Assembly: GCF_004745525.1 (NCBI RefSeq) | Contig: NZ_RKLY01000021.1 | Coordinates: 1-48,610 of the forward strand | DNA from: Companilactobacillus suantsaicola | GTDB lineage: Bacteria > Bacillota > Bacilli > Lactobacillales > Lactobacillaceae | Reading direction: 5' to 3' | DNA: 48,610 nt | Shown here: one piece after another, positions 39,601-48,250 of the stretch | How positions within the stretch are numbered: the first letter of the stretch is position 1 | Layout of the letters: every line of letters begins with the position of its first letter | Notes under the pieces: model-generated | The model's input: only the letters and a program-made list of their open reading frames with translations | What the model was told of the DNA's origin: nothing | Databases searched by the model: none | Made by a program: the position numbers and the translations under genes

Positions 39601-39736
39601 AGAGCGTGAAGCAGGCCCGCTTAGGACTTGGTAGATAGCCTAGCTTCACGAATTGCCTGCCGCACTTGCGGGCGATTTGGGAAGCGTAGCTATATGTCCA
39701 AGTCCTGGCCTGCGGAACGCGTTTTAGCTATATCGC
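39601..39736 (+). repeat. structured element D2, directly after a stop codon
   Basis: Homologue of D1. Compared with D1, AGGACTTGG/CCAAGTCCT is now fully Watson-Crick, while AATTGCCTGC/GCGGGCGATT uses G-T pairs. The tail again carries AACCATGGTTAT and CTATGGTTATA (39740-39773). It is unrelated in sequence to the downstream terminator. Confidence 0.85.
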
Positions 39737-39787
39737 CAGAAACCATGGTTATTTAAAATAAAACTATGGTTATAAAAAAATAAATCC

Positions 39788-39840
39788 AAAAAATAGACCT
39801 AAAAACTCCCAAATCAAAGGGATTTCCAAGGTCTATTTTT
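39788..39840 (+). terminator. intrinsic terminator downstream of D2
   Basis: AAAAATAGACCT pairs with AGGTCTATTTTT, with an inner CCC/GGG pairing; the A and T runs would let it act in both directions. Confidence 0.85.
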
Positions 39841-39884
39841 ATTGACTCAAAAAAATTAAAAAATCGACATTAAACTATATCTTA

Positions 39885-39896
39885 GAACACACGTTC
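39885..39896 (+). promoter_or_regulatory. LexA-like box upstream of the comK homologue
   Basis: GAAC-ACAC-GTTC (extended AGAACACACGTTCT) fits the Gram-positive LexA/DinR site CGAAC-N4-GTTCG in its core. It lies 5 bp before a TATAGT that may be the -10 box. A second small inverted repeat (CACTC-ACATA-GAGTG) follows in the leader at about 39913-39927. Confidence 0.6.
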
Positions 39897-39952
39897 TTGT
39901 TATAGTAAATACACACTCACATAGAGTGAATCTAAGGATCGAGGATTTAATT

Positions 39953-40690
39953 ATGCGGTGCTTTAAAAAAACTGTTGAAAACTTGAAGAAACATTTGAAA
40001 TCAAGAGTACTTAAAAATTTTGAACCAAATAATCAAATTATTGCATTATTTGATATTTCGAATTTGGATATCCCCGGTAACTCATTTGTAATCAGTATTT
40101 CTAATGGCATTTATACAGATACTCGTACTACTAAGCAACTCATGAATCAAATGTATCGATCAGATGGAGTAGGATTTGAAATTTCCAAATTTCTTTACTC
40201 CAAGTATAAATTGAAACAGCATCTACCGTACGTGAATGGCCGTGTTGCCTACATGCCAATGGCAGGAGGAAGTCGTCGGAATACCGACTGGATTGGTTTA
40301 CACTTCATTGAAGATTTTGAAATTCTTGATAAAAAGATTCACTTTATAACTACGTTAAATAACAAAATCACGTTAGATTTTCCGCGAGGTAAACTTGAGA
40401 AAAGACTGCATGACATTGATATTGTTAGACGGACTCATTTGAAGATTTTAGAGCTGAAGAGTAAGTCTTGGGCCGCCTATTTGATATATGAAAAAGATCA
40501 ACTTATGAAAATCTTTGATAATTGCACTTGTGCAAAACATCAAAGGTTGAAAGAAATAGAAAGCCTCCGGTCTTTAAATGATTCACATGTGGATTTCTTG
40601 TTCTCAAACATCGGCATCGAAGGTCCAGTAAAAGAAGCCACGAAGCAACATTACAAATATAACTATCAAAGAATTAAAAAACTATTTTAG
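39953..40690 (+). CDS. comK: ComK-family competence transcription factor
   Basis: Start at ATG 39953 after GAGGAT; 245 residues, somewhat longer than the 192-residue B. subtilis ComK. The core resembles ComK: SKYKLKQHLPYVNGRVAYMPMAGGSRRNTDWIGLHFIEDFEI corresponds to the 'PI.v...n.i.fFPt.S.....WI...hv..f' region, and LNNKITLDFPRGKLEKRLHDIDIVRR to the following strand and helix. ComK binds AT-rich minor-groove sites and switches on DNA-uptake genes. The N-terminal 35 residues and the C-terminal Cys/His-bearing stretch (NCTCAKHQRLKE) are extra. It stands upstream of a ComX-like sigma factor gene with its own terminator between them. Confidence 0.78.
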   Translation: MRCFKKTVENLKKHLKSRVLKNFEPNNQIIALFDISNLDIPGNSFVISISNGIYTDTRTTKQLMNQMYRSDGVGFEISKFLYSKYKLKQHLPYVNGRVAYMPMAGGSRRNTDWIGLHFIEDFEILDKKIHFITTLNNKITLDFPRGKLEKRLHDIDIVRRTHLKILELKSKSWAAYLIYEKDQLMKIFDNCTCAKHQRLKEIESLRSLNDSHVDFLFSNIGIEGPVKEATKQHYKYNYQRIKKLF

Positions 40691-40733
40691 GCACCAAAAC
40701 GAAAAGGCAGCCAGTTTACTGGGTGCTTTTTTT
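40691..40733 (+). terminator. intrinsic terminator after comK
   Basis: GCACC pairs with GGTGC, enclosing CCAGT-TT-ACTGG, followed by TTTTTTT. Confidence 0.75.
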
Positions 40734-40814
40734 GATTTACTGCCTAGAAATGCACCAAATTACATGGTTTTAGCAACTAATAAAAATGAGTGATTTCAAT
40801 TATTCTATGTCTAC

Positions 40815-40849
40815 CACAAGCGCTTGTGAGTAAAAAGGAGAACTCACAA
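40815..40849 (+). promoter_or_regulatory. two mutually exclusive leader hairpins before the sigma factor gene
   Basis: CACAAGCGCTTGTG (40815-40828) is a perfect palindrome. Its right half also belongs to TTGTGAG (40824-40830), which pairs with CTCACAA (40843-40849) and puts the Shine-Dalgarno AAGGAG (40835-40840) in the loop. Only one of the two can form at a time. Confidence 0.5.
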
Positions 40850-40851
40850 AT

Positions 40852-41349
40852 ATGGAAATAGAAATCACGCAAGGTTTTGAAGACGCTCTAAAGAATCAAA
40901 AACTAATTCACGGAGTATTAAAACGAGTCCACATTTATCCAACTCGCTTTGACTACGAGGATTATTTTCAAGAAGCGTTGATCATTTATGCGCAAACTTA
41001 TTTGAAATATCGCCAAAAAAATCAGGATTTAGAAAAGTTTAAACCGTACGTTTTTCAAAAACTCGTCTGGCGAATGACCGACCTGTTGCGGCAAGAGAAA
41101 AGTTATTATGATTTTAATAAGTTAGACGAATTTGATTTCAAAAGTGTTCCGCAAGGCGTTATATTAGAGTCATTGGAGTTCATCAACTTGACTGAATTAA
41201 ATCGGCTTGAAAGAGAAATATTGCAAGAACATTTCATAAATGGAACCTCTTTATTGAAAATAGCTCGACAAGAAAAGTGTACGTCACGTAACTTGAGATA
41301 CCATCGCGACAAGCTTTTGCAAAAATTACGTCGGATGAAAGCCGAATGA
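40852..41349 (+). CDS. comX: ComX/SigH-like alternative sigma factor
   Basis: 165 residues from ATG 40852 (AAGGAG upstream). It shows the small sigma-70 layout of lactic acid bacterial ComX: region 2 (QKLIHGVLKRVHIYPTRFDYEDYFQEALIIYAQTYLKY, then KPYVFQKLVWRMTDLLRQEK for promoter melting and -10 contacts) and region 4 (LNRLEREILQEHFINGTSLLKIARQEKCTSRNLRYHRDKLLQKLRRMK) as helix-turn-helix for the -35. In streptococci and L. sakei such factors direct RNA polymerase to com-box promoters of DNA-uptake genes. A neighbouring comK is consistent with a joint competence circuit. The leader may control translation. Target genes are not in this window. Confidence 0.82.
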   Translation: MEIEITQGFEDALKNQKLIHGVLKRVHIYPTRFDYEDYFQEALIIYAQTYLKYRQKNQDLEKFKPYVFQKLVWRMTDLLRQEKSYYDFNKLDEFDFKSVPQGVILESLEFINLTELNRLEREILQEHFINGTSLLKIARQEKCTSRNLRYHRDKLLQKLRRMKAE

Positions 41350-41453
41350 AGTTTACCATCTGTTTACAGATTCATTACTTTTCTCAAAAAGGGGAAAAAA
41401 GTTGTTATAATTTATTAGTTAAGGAAATTAACGTGGGAAGGGAATTATATATT

Positions 41454-42422
41454 ATGGTCTCGAAGAAAAAATTCATGACGAGTTTAGCTACTTCAGCTGC
41501 TCTTGCTAGTGTCGGGTTCGCAACTGTCGGACAAGTCGTTCCACAATTTGGAAGTAACGTTCAAGAGGCACAAGCCGCCACTTCAGCAATTAACGATTAT
41601 ATTAATGCAAATAACATTCAACCAGTTTCAATTCAATATCGTACTGGTACATTTAATAAATATTTCGGTTACGAAAATGGTGTTGGTAAGCCAGAAGGGG
41701 TCGTAATTCACGAAACTGCTACACCAGGTGCTAGTGCCGAAGATGAGGTTTCATACTTCAGTTGGTCATGGCCTACAACACAGACTTATGTCCATGCTTT
41801 TGTTGATGATAAAGAAATTTTAAATATCCACAGTGCCGATTACGGTGTTTGGGGTGCTGGTCCAACTGCTAACAACAAATACATCCAAGTTGAGTTGTGC
41901 CGTGTAAGCACAAAGGATCAATTTGCTCGTTCAGTCGCTAACCAAGCTTACTATACAGCTTATAGATTAGTTCAATATGGTTTGCCGTTTACACCTGGTA
42001 AGACCGTTGTTTCACATAACGACGTTTCAAGAATGTACGGTGAAACAACTCATACTGATCCCGTTGGTTACTTTGCTGCCTGGGGTTATAGCATGATACA
42101 ATTCTACAATCTAGTTGGTAAGTACTACAATCAATTGACAAGTGGTTCAAATACTAACGGTGGTAGTGAAAACACAAATAACAACAATAATAACAACAAT
42201 TCAGGTACACCAGCTAAAGGTGTTATCAAGGTCAATGCTCCTAATAGATATGCAGTTCCATTGTATCAATTAGGTAACGATGGTAAGATGACAATTATCA
42301 CTAACCGTGCTTTGGCAAATAATACTCCTTGGCAAACTGACCAAATTAAAGTTGTTGACGGTACAACATATCGCCGTGTTGCTACTAACGAATGGGTTCA
42401 ACAAAGTTATGTTATTGGATAA
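41454..42422 (+). CDS. secreted N-acetylmuramoyl-L-alanine amidase with one SLAP unit
   Basis: Start at ATG 41454 (MVSKKKFMTSLATSAALASV) after GGGAAGGGA; the longer frame upstream overlaps the sigma factor gene and lacks a site. 322 residues: signal peptide to EAQA-AT (about 41); an Amidase_2/PGRP catalytic domain (about 65-225) with zinc ligands visible as His 86 (VVIHETATPG), His 200 and Asp 202 (TTHTDPVGYF); an Asn-rich linker (about 235-255); and one SLAP unit (NRALANNTPWQTDQIKV...YRRVATNEWVQQSYV). It cuts the MurNAc-L-Ala bond of peptidoglycan. A TATAAT lies at about 41405. Terminator follows. Confidence 0.9.
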   Translation: MVSKKKFMTSLATSAALASVGFATVGQVVPQFGSNVQEAQAATSAINDYINANNIQPVSIQYRTGTFNKYFGYENGVGKPEGVVIHETATPGASAEDEVSYFSWSWPTTQTYVHAFVDDKEILNIHSADYGVWGAGPTANNKYIQVELCRVSTKDQFARSVANQAYYTAYRLVQYGLPFTPGKTVVSHNDVSRMYGETTHTDPVGYFAAWGYSMIQFYNLVGKYYNQLTSGSNTNGGSENTNNNNNNNNSGTPAKGVIKVNAPNRYAVPLYQLGNDGKMTIITNRALANNTPWQTDQIKVVDGTTYRRVATNEWVQQSYVIG

Positions 42423-42451
42423 TTAGATTTTAATAATTTTTTATTATGAAA

Positions 42452-42478
42452 GACACGCTGTCAAGCGTGCCTTTTTTT
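42452..42478 (+). terminator. intrinsic terminator of the amidase gene
   Basis: CACGCT-GTCA-AGCGTG followed by CCTTTTTTT. Confidence 0.9.
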
Positions 42479-42548
42479 GCTATGATATTTTCTAAAAGGG
42501 GAAATTGGAAGTTGTATAATTGTTATCAGAAAGGCATTGTGTGAAAAC

Positions 42549-43973
42549 ATGGTTAAAAAATTTTGGGTAGTTTGCGGCGTTTTGTGTCTTTTTCTCGTAA
42601 TTTTAGGTTGTAAGTCAAAAGAAACTAGTAAGATTGTCGCTAATAATCATACTTGGTATCTTTATCAGGACCAAGGAGAAAACGATACTGTTTCAATTAA
42701 GTTTTTAAAAAATCAGCGGGCGCGGATCAAAGATGTCTCGACTATCAATGGGAAAGTTGGGATTGACCGTTTTGACGCGCAATCGAATAATCCCAAGTAC
42801 GAGTTAGATCGTGATGGCAAAACCATTACTTTCGACACGGCGGAAAATAAGATGACCTTAAAGTTGCTGAAGACCTATCACGAAAATGTTTATGGCAAGC
42901 ATATGAAGGGTTACTCGGTCGAGTATAACGGCGCTACGTATAAATTTGCCTACATTACTAAGACTGATAAGCCGTCCAATGTCAGTAAAACTCCAAAAGA
43001 TACCTCACAAAAAATCGCCTATGATCAGTTGTTTAATCACATTATTGATATTGATGCCCATGCCGATCCGTTGGTGGCTAATAATAGTATGATTGGCAAC
43101 TACAATTTTCAAACTATTATCGATTATCGGCGGACTGATGGGAATCTGACGATTAATCAAAATGGCACTTACCAACTGACTCTGACTGAACATTCAGCTC
43201 AGAAGTTGTCCGAAGAGACTGACAGTAAGGTCGTTATGACGACAATCGTGGAAAATGGTTACGTGCAGAATCTTTACGGCAAAGTTTATTTGACTCCGAA
43301 GAACGAAGTGACGATTGATTACTACTATCATGGTCAAAACACCGATCGACTTTTGCCACAGCGTGTGAACTTGAAAGTAAATTCCAAGTCGACCGGGAAT
43401 CAAATTAAACGTGCGAAGATTCGTATTGAGAGTGACGAAAACCAATTGTATCTCTACTGCAACGATTACACCGTTCGCATGCAGAAAGGGCAAAGTAATA
43501 AGAATGGTAATCTTTTGACTAAATCTAATGAACAACAAACTAGTTTGAAAGATGCAATCATTCAGACAAAAGAATATTATGATAAGTATAAAGAAAATCC
43601 GTTATCATCAAACGCTGATTTGATGCAATTAGTTGGGGCCATATCGGATAACCATGATAAAAAAGTTGGCAATTTAGGGGTCAACTTTGGTGAAAAGTAT
43701 GGAACTAATTTGCAGCCGACGGATTATCAAGGGATTAGTGTCAATGGTGATAAACAACCATTGATGCAGTATATGTTTTTAGTTTCGCCTTCAGCTTATT
43801 CGGAGAATGGACCAGCCGTAACTACGACTCGAGGTAAATTTTTGATTTACGGTTCATTAGATAATAAGTTGTTTCTCTTGAAACAACCAGATAAAGATTC
43901 AACGACCGTAACTTGGACATTAGTGAAGGACTTTGAATTGCAAGTTCCTAAGTTGATATTCAGCTTAAACTAA
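42549..43973 (+). CDS. lipoprotein of unknown function
   Basis: Start taken at ATG 42549 (MVKKFWVVCGVLCLFLVILG); an in-frame TTG at 42537 is too close to the AAAGG site. 474 residues. The lipobox VILGC (Cys near 21) anchors it to the membrane outer face. The rest is polar and beta-rich with no domain I recognise; residues about 25-135 and 190-330 look like two similar beta modules ('NGTYQLTL', 'YLTPKNEVTIDYYY'), and the C-terminal third contains YQGISVNGDKQPLMQYMFLVS. It is the first gene of a three-gene operon with a YdcF-like and an AI-2E-family protein. Envelope-related role inferred from neighbours only. Confidence 0.78.
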   Translation: MVKKFWVVCGVLCLFLVILGCKSKETSKIVANNHTWYLYQDQGENDTVSIKFLKNQRARIKDVSTINGKVGIDRFDAQSNNPKYELDRDGKTITFDTAENKMTLKLLKTYHENVYGKHMKGYSVEYNGATYKFAYITKTDKPSNVSKTPKDTSQKIAYDQLFNHIIDIDAHADPLVANNSMIGNYNFQTIIDYRRTDGNLTINQNGTYQLTLTEHSAQKLSEETDSKVVMTTIVENGYVQNLYGKVYLTPKNEVTIDYYYHGQNTDRLLPQRVNLKVNSKSTGNQIKRAKIRIESDENQLYLYCNDYTVRMQKGQSNKNGNLLTKSNEQQTSLKDAIIQTKEYYDKYKENPLSSNADLMQLVGAISDNHDKKVGNLGVNFGEKYGTNLQPTDYQGISVNGDKQPLMQYMFLVSPSAYSENGPAVTTTRGKFLIYGSLDNKLFLLKQPDKDSTTVTWTLVKDFELQVPKLIFSLN

Positions 43974-43985
43974 GTGGAGGGGAAT

Positions 43986-44786
43986 GTGAATTTAATTTTA
44001 ATGATTGCTGTAACGGTGATCGAAGTTGTAATTGTCTACAAAATTAGATATGCGTACAGTCGCATGCCTCTTTTTGCAATTGTTTTGACAGCGATTACAA
44101 TTGGTGTTTTTTACGTGATTGCTAAACTATCGATGGGTAAATATCTAAGAGCCTACACCTTCAATTTAGCGACGGTCGATTTGATACTTTTAGTCATCAT
44201 GTTGTGCTACATGTACCAGATGAAACACGACTTGAAAAATCTTCCTGCCGCAAACCAGCCGGATTTTTTGATTGTGTTAGGCAATAAGTGTCTCAGTTCA
44301 CACGTTCCACCAATTTTGAGTGAGCGTTTGGATAAAGCGATTGAATTGTATCAAAGCTTTGAAACCAAACCTGTGATCATCGTCAGCGGTGGCAAGAGTA
44401 TGAATTATTCGGAAAAGACCGAAGCAGAAATGATGCGTGAGTACTTACTCGATCGAGGTATTCCGGATGAGAAAATCGTTCAGGAAACGGAATCGATCAA
44501 TACGGTCCAAAATTTGGAATACTCGGCAATTATCGTCCACCGACTTTGGCAAAAAGCGTCACACCCCAAAGCAATCGTAGTAACTAGTGATTTTCATATT
44601 CCAAGAGCCAAATGGCACGCTCAAAAGTTAGGCTTAAAAGTCCAATTTTCAACGGCTAGAACCGTTCAGATGTTACGTTGGCCCGCTATGTTCAGAGAGT
44701 TCACAGCGATAGTCTGGTATCATCGTTATTCGTTAATAACACTGTTGGGGATGGATTTTGTATTCTCAGTCAGCATGTGTATGTGA
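43986..44786 (+). CDS. YdcF/DUF218-family membrane protein
   Basis: Start at GTG 43986, placed after GGAGGGGA which begins 1 base past the lipoprotein stop; 266 residues. Three N-terminal membrane helices (about 1-80) precede a DUF218 domain: DFLIVLGNKCLSSHVPPILSERLDKAIELY, IIVSGGKS, EAEMMREYLLDRGIPDEKIVQETES.NT.QNL and IVVTSDFHIPRAKWHAQKLGL. Relatives (SanA, ElyC, YdcF) are tied to envelope biogenesis and vancomycin barrier function; the reaction is not firmly known. Translation is probably coupled to the upstream lipoprotein. Confidence 0.88.
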   Translation: MNLILMIAVTVIEVVIVYKIRYAYSRMPLFAIVLTAITIGVFYVIAKLSMGKYLRAYTFNLATVDLILLVIMLCYMYQMKHDLKNLPAANQPDFLIVLGNKCLSSHVPPILSERLDKAIELYQSFETKPVIIVSGGKSMNYSEKTEAEMMREYLLDRGIPDEKIVQETESINTVQNLEYSAIIVHRLWQKASHPKAIVVTSDFHIPRAKWHAQKLGLKVQFSTARTVQMLRWPAMFREFTAIVWYHRYSLITLLGMDFVFSVSMCM

Positions 44787-44796
44787 GGAGTTTTTT

Positions 44797-45849
44797 ATGA
44801 GTCTGTATGATAAGTTTGTTGATAACAAACGTTTGAGAAGGTTTACGCTGTTAGTCTTAGTCATTGTCCTGATCTACTTGTTCCGTTCGATGATGAGTAT
44901 GTTTTTACTAACCTTTATTTTTACATTTTTATCAGTTCAATTAGTTCGAGCTATTCAAAGAAAGATTCCTAAGATCAAACCGGTTTGGATAATCGCTCCA
45001 GTTTATTTGATTATCATTGCCTTGTTAGTGTTTGTAGTTGCTAATTACGTACCGCAATTAGTCAATCAAACGGCGAAGATGTTCTCGTCACTGCAACAGT
45101 TTTATGAGCATGAAGATGTCAATGCCAGTCCGTATTTACAAATAATCTATAACTTCTTGCAACAGATAAATTTGGACAATCAGATCAAAGTTGCCATCGG
45201 TCAAGTTGTCAATTATATCGGTAGTGTTGGGGCTGTAGGGTTCAATATCGTTATTTCATTTCTATTGAGTTTCTTTTACTCAAGTCAAGTTGAGCAGATG
45301 AATTCCTTTGGTCGTCAATTTTTGGACAGTAAATACGGTTGGGTGTTTTCTGATTTGAAGTATTATGGACAAAAATTTGTCAATACTTTTGGAGTTGTCT
45401 TAGAAGCGCAACTCTTAATTGCTATTGTCAACACGGTTTTAACGACGATTACCTTGTTATTTATGAAGATGCCGGGAATTATCGCACTTTCAGTGATGGT
45501 CTTTATCTTGTCGTTGATTCCGGTTGCTGGGGTAATTATTTCGATGGTGCCACTGAGTTTTGTCGCCTATACGGTTGGTGGTATCCGTTATGTCATCTAC
45601 ATTATCGTGATGATCGTGGTAATTCATTTGATTGAAACGTACTTCTTGAATCCACAATTCATGTCGAGTATGACGCATCTACCAATTTTCTTTACCTTTG
45701 TTGTCTTGATTGTTTCCGAAGAATTGCTCGGAACTTGGGGCTTGATCATTGGTATACCAATTTTTGTTTTCTTCTTAGATATTCTCGGTGTGCATTCAAT
45801 CACCAAGAACCCCAAAAAGAAGAGAATAAAATTAAAGAAATCGTTATAA
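44797..45849 (+). CDS. AI-2E family transporter (PerM/YdiK-like)
   Basis: Start at ATG 44797 (MSLYDKFVDNKRLRRF) with GTGAGGAG upstream; 350 residues, 10 bp after the YdcF-like gene. Seven to eight membrane helices with the family pattern: paired N-terminal helices, a soluble segment (NQTAKMFSSLQQFYEHED), and C-terminal helices containing VMVFILSLIPVAGVIISMVP (conserved P-x-x-G) and YFLNPQFMSSMTHLPIFFTF. Members export AI-2 or act as Na+/H+ antiporters; which applies here cannot be told. Basic C-terminal tail (KNPKKKRIKLKK). Confidence 0.88.
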   Translation: MSLYDKFVDNKRLRRFTLLVLVIVLIYLFRSMMSMFLLTFIFTFLSVQLVRAIQRKIPKIKPVWIIAPVYLIIIALLVFVVANYVPQLVNQTAKMFSSLQQFYEHEDVNASPYLQIIYNFLQQINLDNQIKVAIGQVVNYIGSVGAVGFNIVISFLLSFFYSSQVEQMNSFGRQFLDSKYGWVFSDLKYYGQKFVNTFGVVLEAQLLIAIVNTVLTTITLLFMKMPGIIALSVMVFILSLIPVAGVIISMVPLSFVAYTVGGIRYVIYIIVMIVVIHLIETYFLNPQFMSSMTHLPIFFTFVVLIVSEELLGTWGLIIGIPIFVFFLDILGVHSITKNPKKKRIKLKKSL

Positions 45850-45917
45850 TTGAGTTTAAATTGGAGTTGTCATATATAATGAAGATAATTAACTGACGTA
45901 GATGGGAGATTAAGTGT

Positions 45918-47330
45918 ATGTCATTTTTTGATAGAAAAAAGAAAGACAACGATGGTAATTATTCTGATCTAAATAACTCTTCATATCAAAATCCACAACC
46001 AGACCAAAATAATTTTGATCCTAGTCAAAGCCAATTCAATGACCCAATGAGTTCGGGGACTCAATTTAATCAAAATGATTTTAATAATGGTAATGGCACT
46101 AATTACTATTTTGACCAACAACAACCGCAACCACAGCCTCAACCAATGCAACAGAATCAAGATGTTGATAATTGGGAGTATACTGAACAAAATTTGCAGG
46201 ATACTTTGGATCAAAGTGCTGATTTGAAGTCACAATTGCGCAGTCAATTATTGGCTGACCGTAGTTATTGCAATCATATTTTGCGGACAGTTGGAAGTGA
46301 CCAAGTTGACCAAAGAAAGCAGGCCAGTGACCGAATTGAAGAAATCAACACGTCATTAAAAGACTGGTTTGGTACTTCTGATATGGCTAACGAAGTCTAT
46401 ATGGATCCTAATAGTGAGTACTTCGTTTTCGTCGATGACTTACCAGCCAATCCCGATAGCGCAACGAGTTCGATGTGGCAACAGATCACTATGACACTGG
46501 CTGATCGTGGATTGTTGGCCAATGCCATTTCCGTAACTTACAACGACCGTTCTGATGTGACTTGGATGAATTATCAAAATGCCGGTTTCGTTGACGGTAA
46601 TGCTTATTTGTTAAATATGTACAATGAATTGCAAGGTCGTAACTTGAATGTTCCTGTCACGCCAGCCGAAATTCCGTTCGACCCTAATTACCGTGTGCAA
46701 CATATGAGTGACAAGGTCGATAAAATTTTGGATGCTAAAGATAATTTAGTGATGGAAGTCTCTCGAGATGACAACCACCAACTCCAAATCATTCGCCATT
46801 ACAAAGACAATCAGGTTTTGAGTCGTGATATTTTTGATGTCAACGGCGTTATCTCAGCGACCCAATTCTATGATCATAAAAACGCCAATAAAGTAGTGCG
46901 TGAAAACTTTTATCGTCAAAATGGGACATTAGTTTTGATCAAGAGTTACACCGGGGATGAGCCTTATATTCAGCTCTTCAGCGAAGGCAACGTCTTAATT
47001 AGTACATTTGACAGTGATGAAGATTTAATCGTCTGGTGGCTCAAAAATCAAGCACTCAAGCAAAGTAATGCCACGGTCTTCGTTTCTATCGGCTCAGAAT
47101 TTTATCAAAAACTTTTGAGTTTAAGAGACAGCGGCGTCGAAGTGATTCCAATCGTGATGAAGCAGAGTGAAAATGCCGATGCTATTTCCAATTTACTAGA
47201 AGGTACCGATAAAGTTTCTGCTGTTTTAGCTGGAACTGATCAAGTGAATACTTACTTGAATAAGAACGCTAAATCTAAATTGGATATCACTACTTTAAAA
47301 GAAATCGATACACCAATTTATAAACAATAA
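45918..47330 (+). CDS. Asn/Gln-rich cytosolic protein of unknown function
   Basis: 470 residues, ATG 45918 with GGGAG upstream. No signal peptide. Residues about 8-85 are low-complexity Asn/Gln/Pro (QQQPQPQPQPMQQNQ), likely disordered. Residues about 85-150 are helical. The remainder alternates strands and helices (DPNSEYFVFVDDLPANPDS; NQVLSRDIFDVNGVISATQFYD; QNGTLVLIKSYTGDEPYIQLF; NATVFVSIGSEFYQKLLSLRD) in a way that recalls the non-catalytic GtfB/Asp-type partners of surface-protein glycosylation, but I cannot confirm this. It probably has its own promoter and ends at the elaborate hairpin at 47344. Treat function as unknown. Confidence 0.75.
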   Translation: MSFFDRKKKDNDGNYSDLNNSSYQNPQPDQNNFDPSQSQFNDPMSSGTQFNQNDFNNGNGTNYYFDQQQPQPQPQPMQQNQDVDNWEYTEQNLQDTLDQSADLKSQLRSQLLADRSYCNHILRTVGSDQVDQRKQASDRIEEINTSLKDWFGTSDMANEVYMDPNSEYFVFVDDLPANPDSATSSMWQQITMTLADRGLLANAISVTYNDRSDVTWMNYQNAGFVDGNAYLLNMYNELQGRNLNVPVTPAEIPFDPNYRVQHMSDKVDKILDAKDNLVMEVSRDDNHQLQIIRHYKDNQVLSRDIFDVNGVISATQFYDHKNANKVVRENFYRQNGTLVLIKSYTGDEPYIQLFSEGNVLISTFDSDEDLIVWWLKNQALKQSNATVFVSIGSEFYQKLLSLRDSGVEVIPIVMKQSENADAISNLLEGTDKVSAVLAGTDQVNTYLNKNAKSKLDITTLKEIDTPIYKQ

Positions 47331-47343
47331 TAAATATAAAAAT

Positions 47344-47418
47344 GCAGCAGCTATTCATAATGAACGTGAGGATATCGTGTAAACGATCCAGTGCGTTTTC
47401 TGAATAGGTGCTGTTTTT
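47344..47418 (+). terminator. long branched terminator
   Basis: GCAGCAGCTATTCA pairs with TGAATAGGTGCTG, then AACG with CGTT, and an apical GGAT-AT-CGT-GTAA-ACG-ATCC hairpin; TTTTT follows. About 70 nt, much longer than the other terminators here. Confidence 0.7.
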
Positions 47419-47538
47419 GCTTTTTAGTAATTGGAAATAAACTAAAGAAACACACTATTTGGGTGCCACTCTCTTTTTTTTATTGCCAATATCGTGTAAA
47501 ATGGAGATTGTTAATGAAATGAAAAGAGGATCATATAA

Positions 47539-48228
47539 ATGGCAAAATTAGTTTTCATTCGTCACGGACAAAGTGAATGGAATTTATCAAACCAATTTAC
47601 TGGCTGGGTTGACGTTGACCTTAGTGAAGAAGGTGTAAAGCAAGCTCAAAATGCTGGTAAACTTCTTAAGGAATCTGGCATCCAATTTGACCAAGCTTAC
47701 ACATCAGTATTGACACGTGCTATCAAGACATTGCACTACGCACTTGAAGGCTGTGATCAACTATGGATTCCTGAAACAAAGACATGGAGACTTAACGAAC
47801 GTCACTACGGCGCACTTCAAGGTCTAAACAAGAAGGAAACAGCTGAAAAATACGGTGATGAACAAGTTCATATCTGGAGACGTTCATACGATACATTACC
47901 TCCACTATTGAAAGAAACTGATGAAGGTTCAGCAGCTAACGATCGTCGTTACGCAAACCTTGATCCAAGAATTATTCCTGGTGGTGAAAACCTTAAAGTT
48001 ACTTTGGAACGTGTAATTCCATTCTGGGAAGATGAAATTGCTCCTAAGCTATTAGACGGCAAGAACGTAATCATCGCTGCCCATGGTAACTCACTACGTG
48101 CTTTGACTAAGTACATCGAAAACATCTCTGATGCTGATATCATGGACGTTGAAATGACTACTGGTGAACCAGTTGTTTATGACTTGGACGAAAAGTTGAA
48201 CGTTGTTAACAAGACAAAGCTTAACTAA
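47539..48228 (+). CDS. gpmA: 2,3-bisphosphoglycerate-dependent phosphoglycerate mutase
   Basis: Interconverts 3- and 2-phosphoglycerate in glycolysis. 229 residues with the histidine phosphatase signature [20 protein letters not shown] (phospho-His 9), the [20 protein letters not shown] block, and the second active-site His in [17 protein letters not shown]. Length and motifs match dPGM of lactobacilli closely. ATG 47539 follows AGAGG. Codon choice is strongly biased toward preferred codons, as expected for a glycolytic gene. Monocistronic; terminator at 48251. Confidence 0.97.
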   Translation: MAKLVFIRHGQSEWNLSNQFTGWVDVDLSEEGVKQAQNAGKLLKESGIQFDQAYTSVLTRAIKTLHYALEGCDQLWIPETKTWRLNERHYGALQGLNKKETAEKYGDEQVHIWRRSYDTLPPLLKETDEGSAANDRRYANLDPRIIPGGENLKVTLERVIPFWEDEIAPKLLDGKNVIIAAHGNSLRALTKYIENISDADIMDVEMTTGEPVVYDLDEKLNVVNKTKLN

Positions 48229-48250
48229 TTTTTGATTAGTTGAATATAAA

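Noticed and set aside
40780-40810. ComK box (AAAA-N5-TTTT) before the sigma factor gene
   Set aside because: AAAAATGAGTGATTT is only a loose match; the spacing and the TTTT half are wrong, so I do not annotate it.
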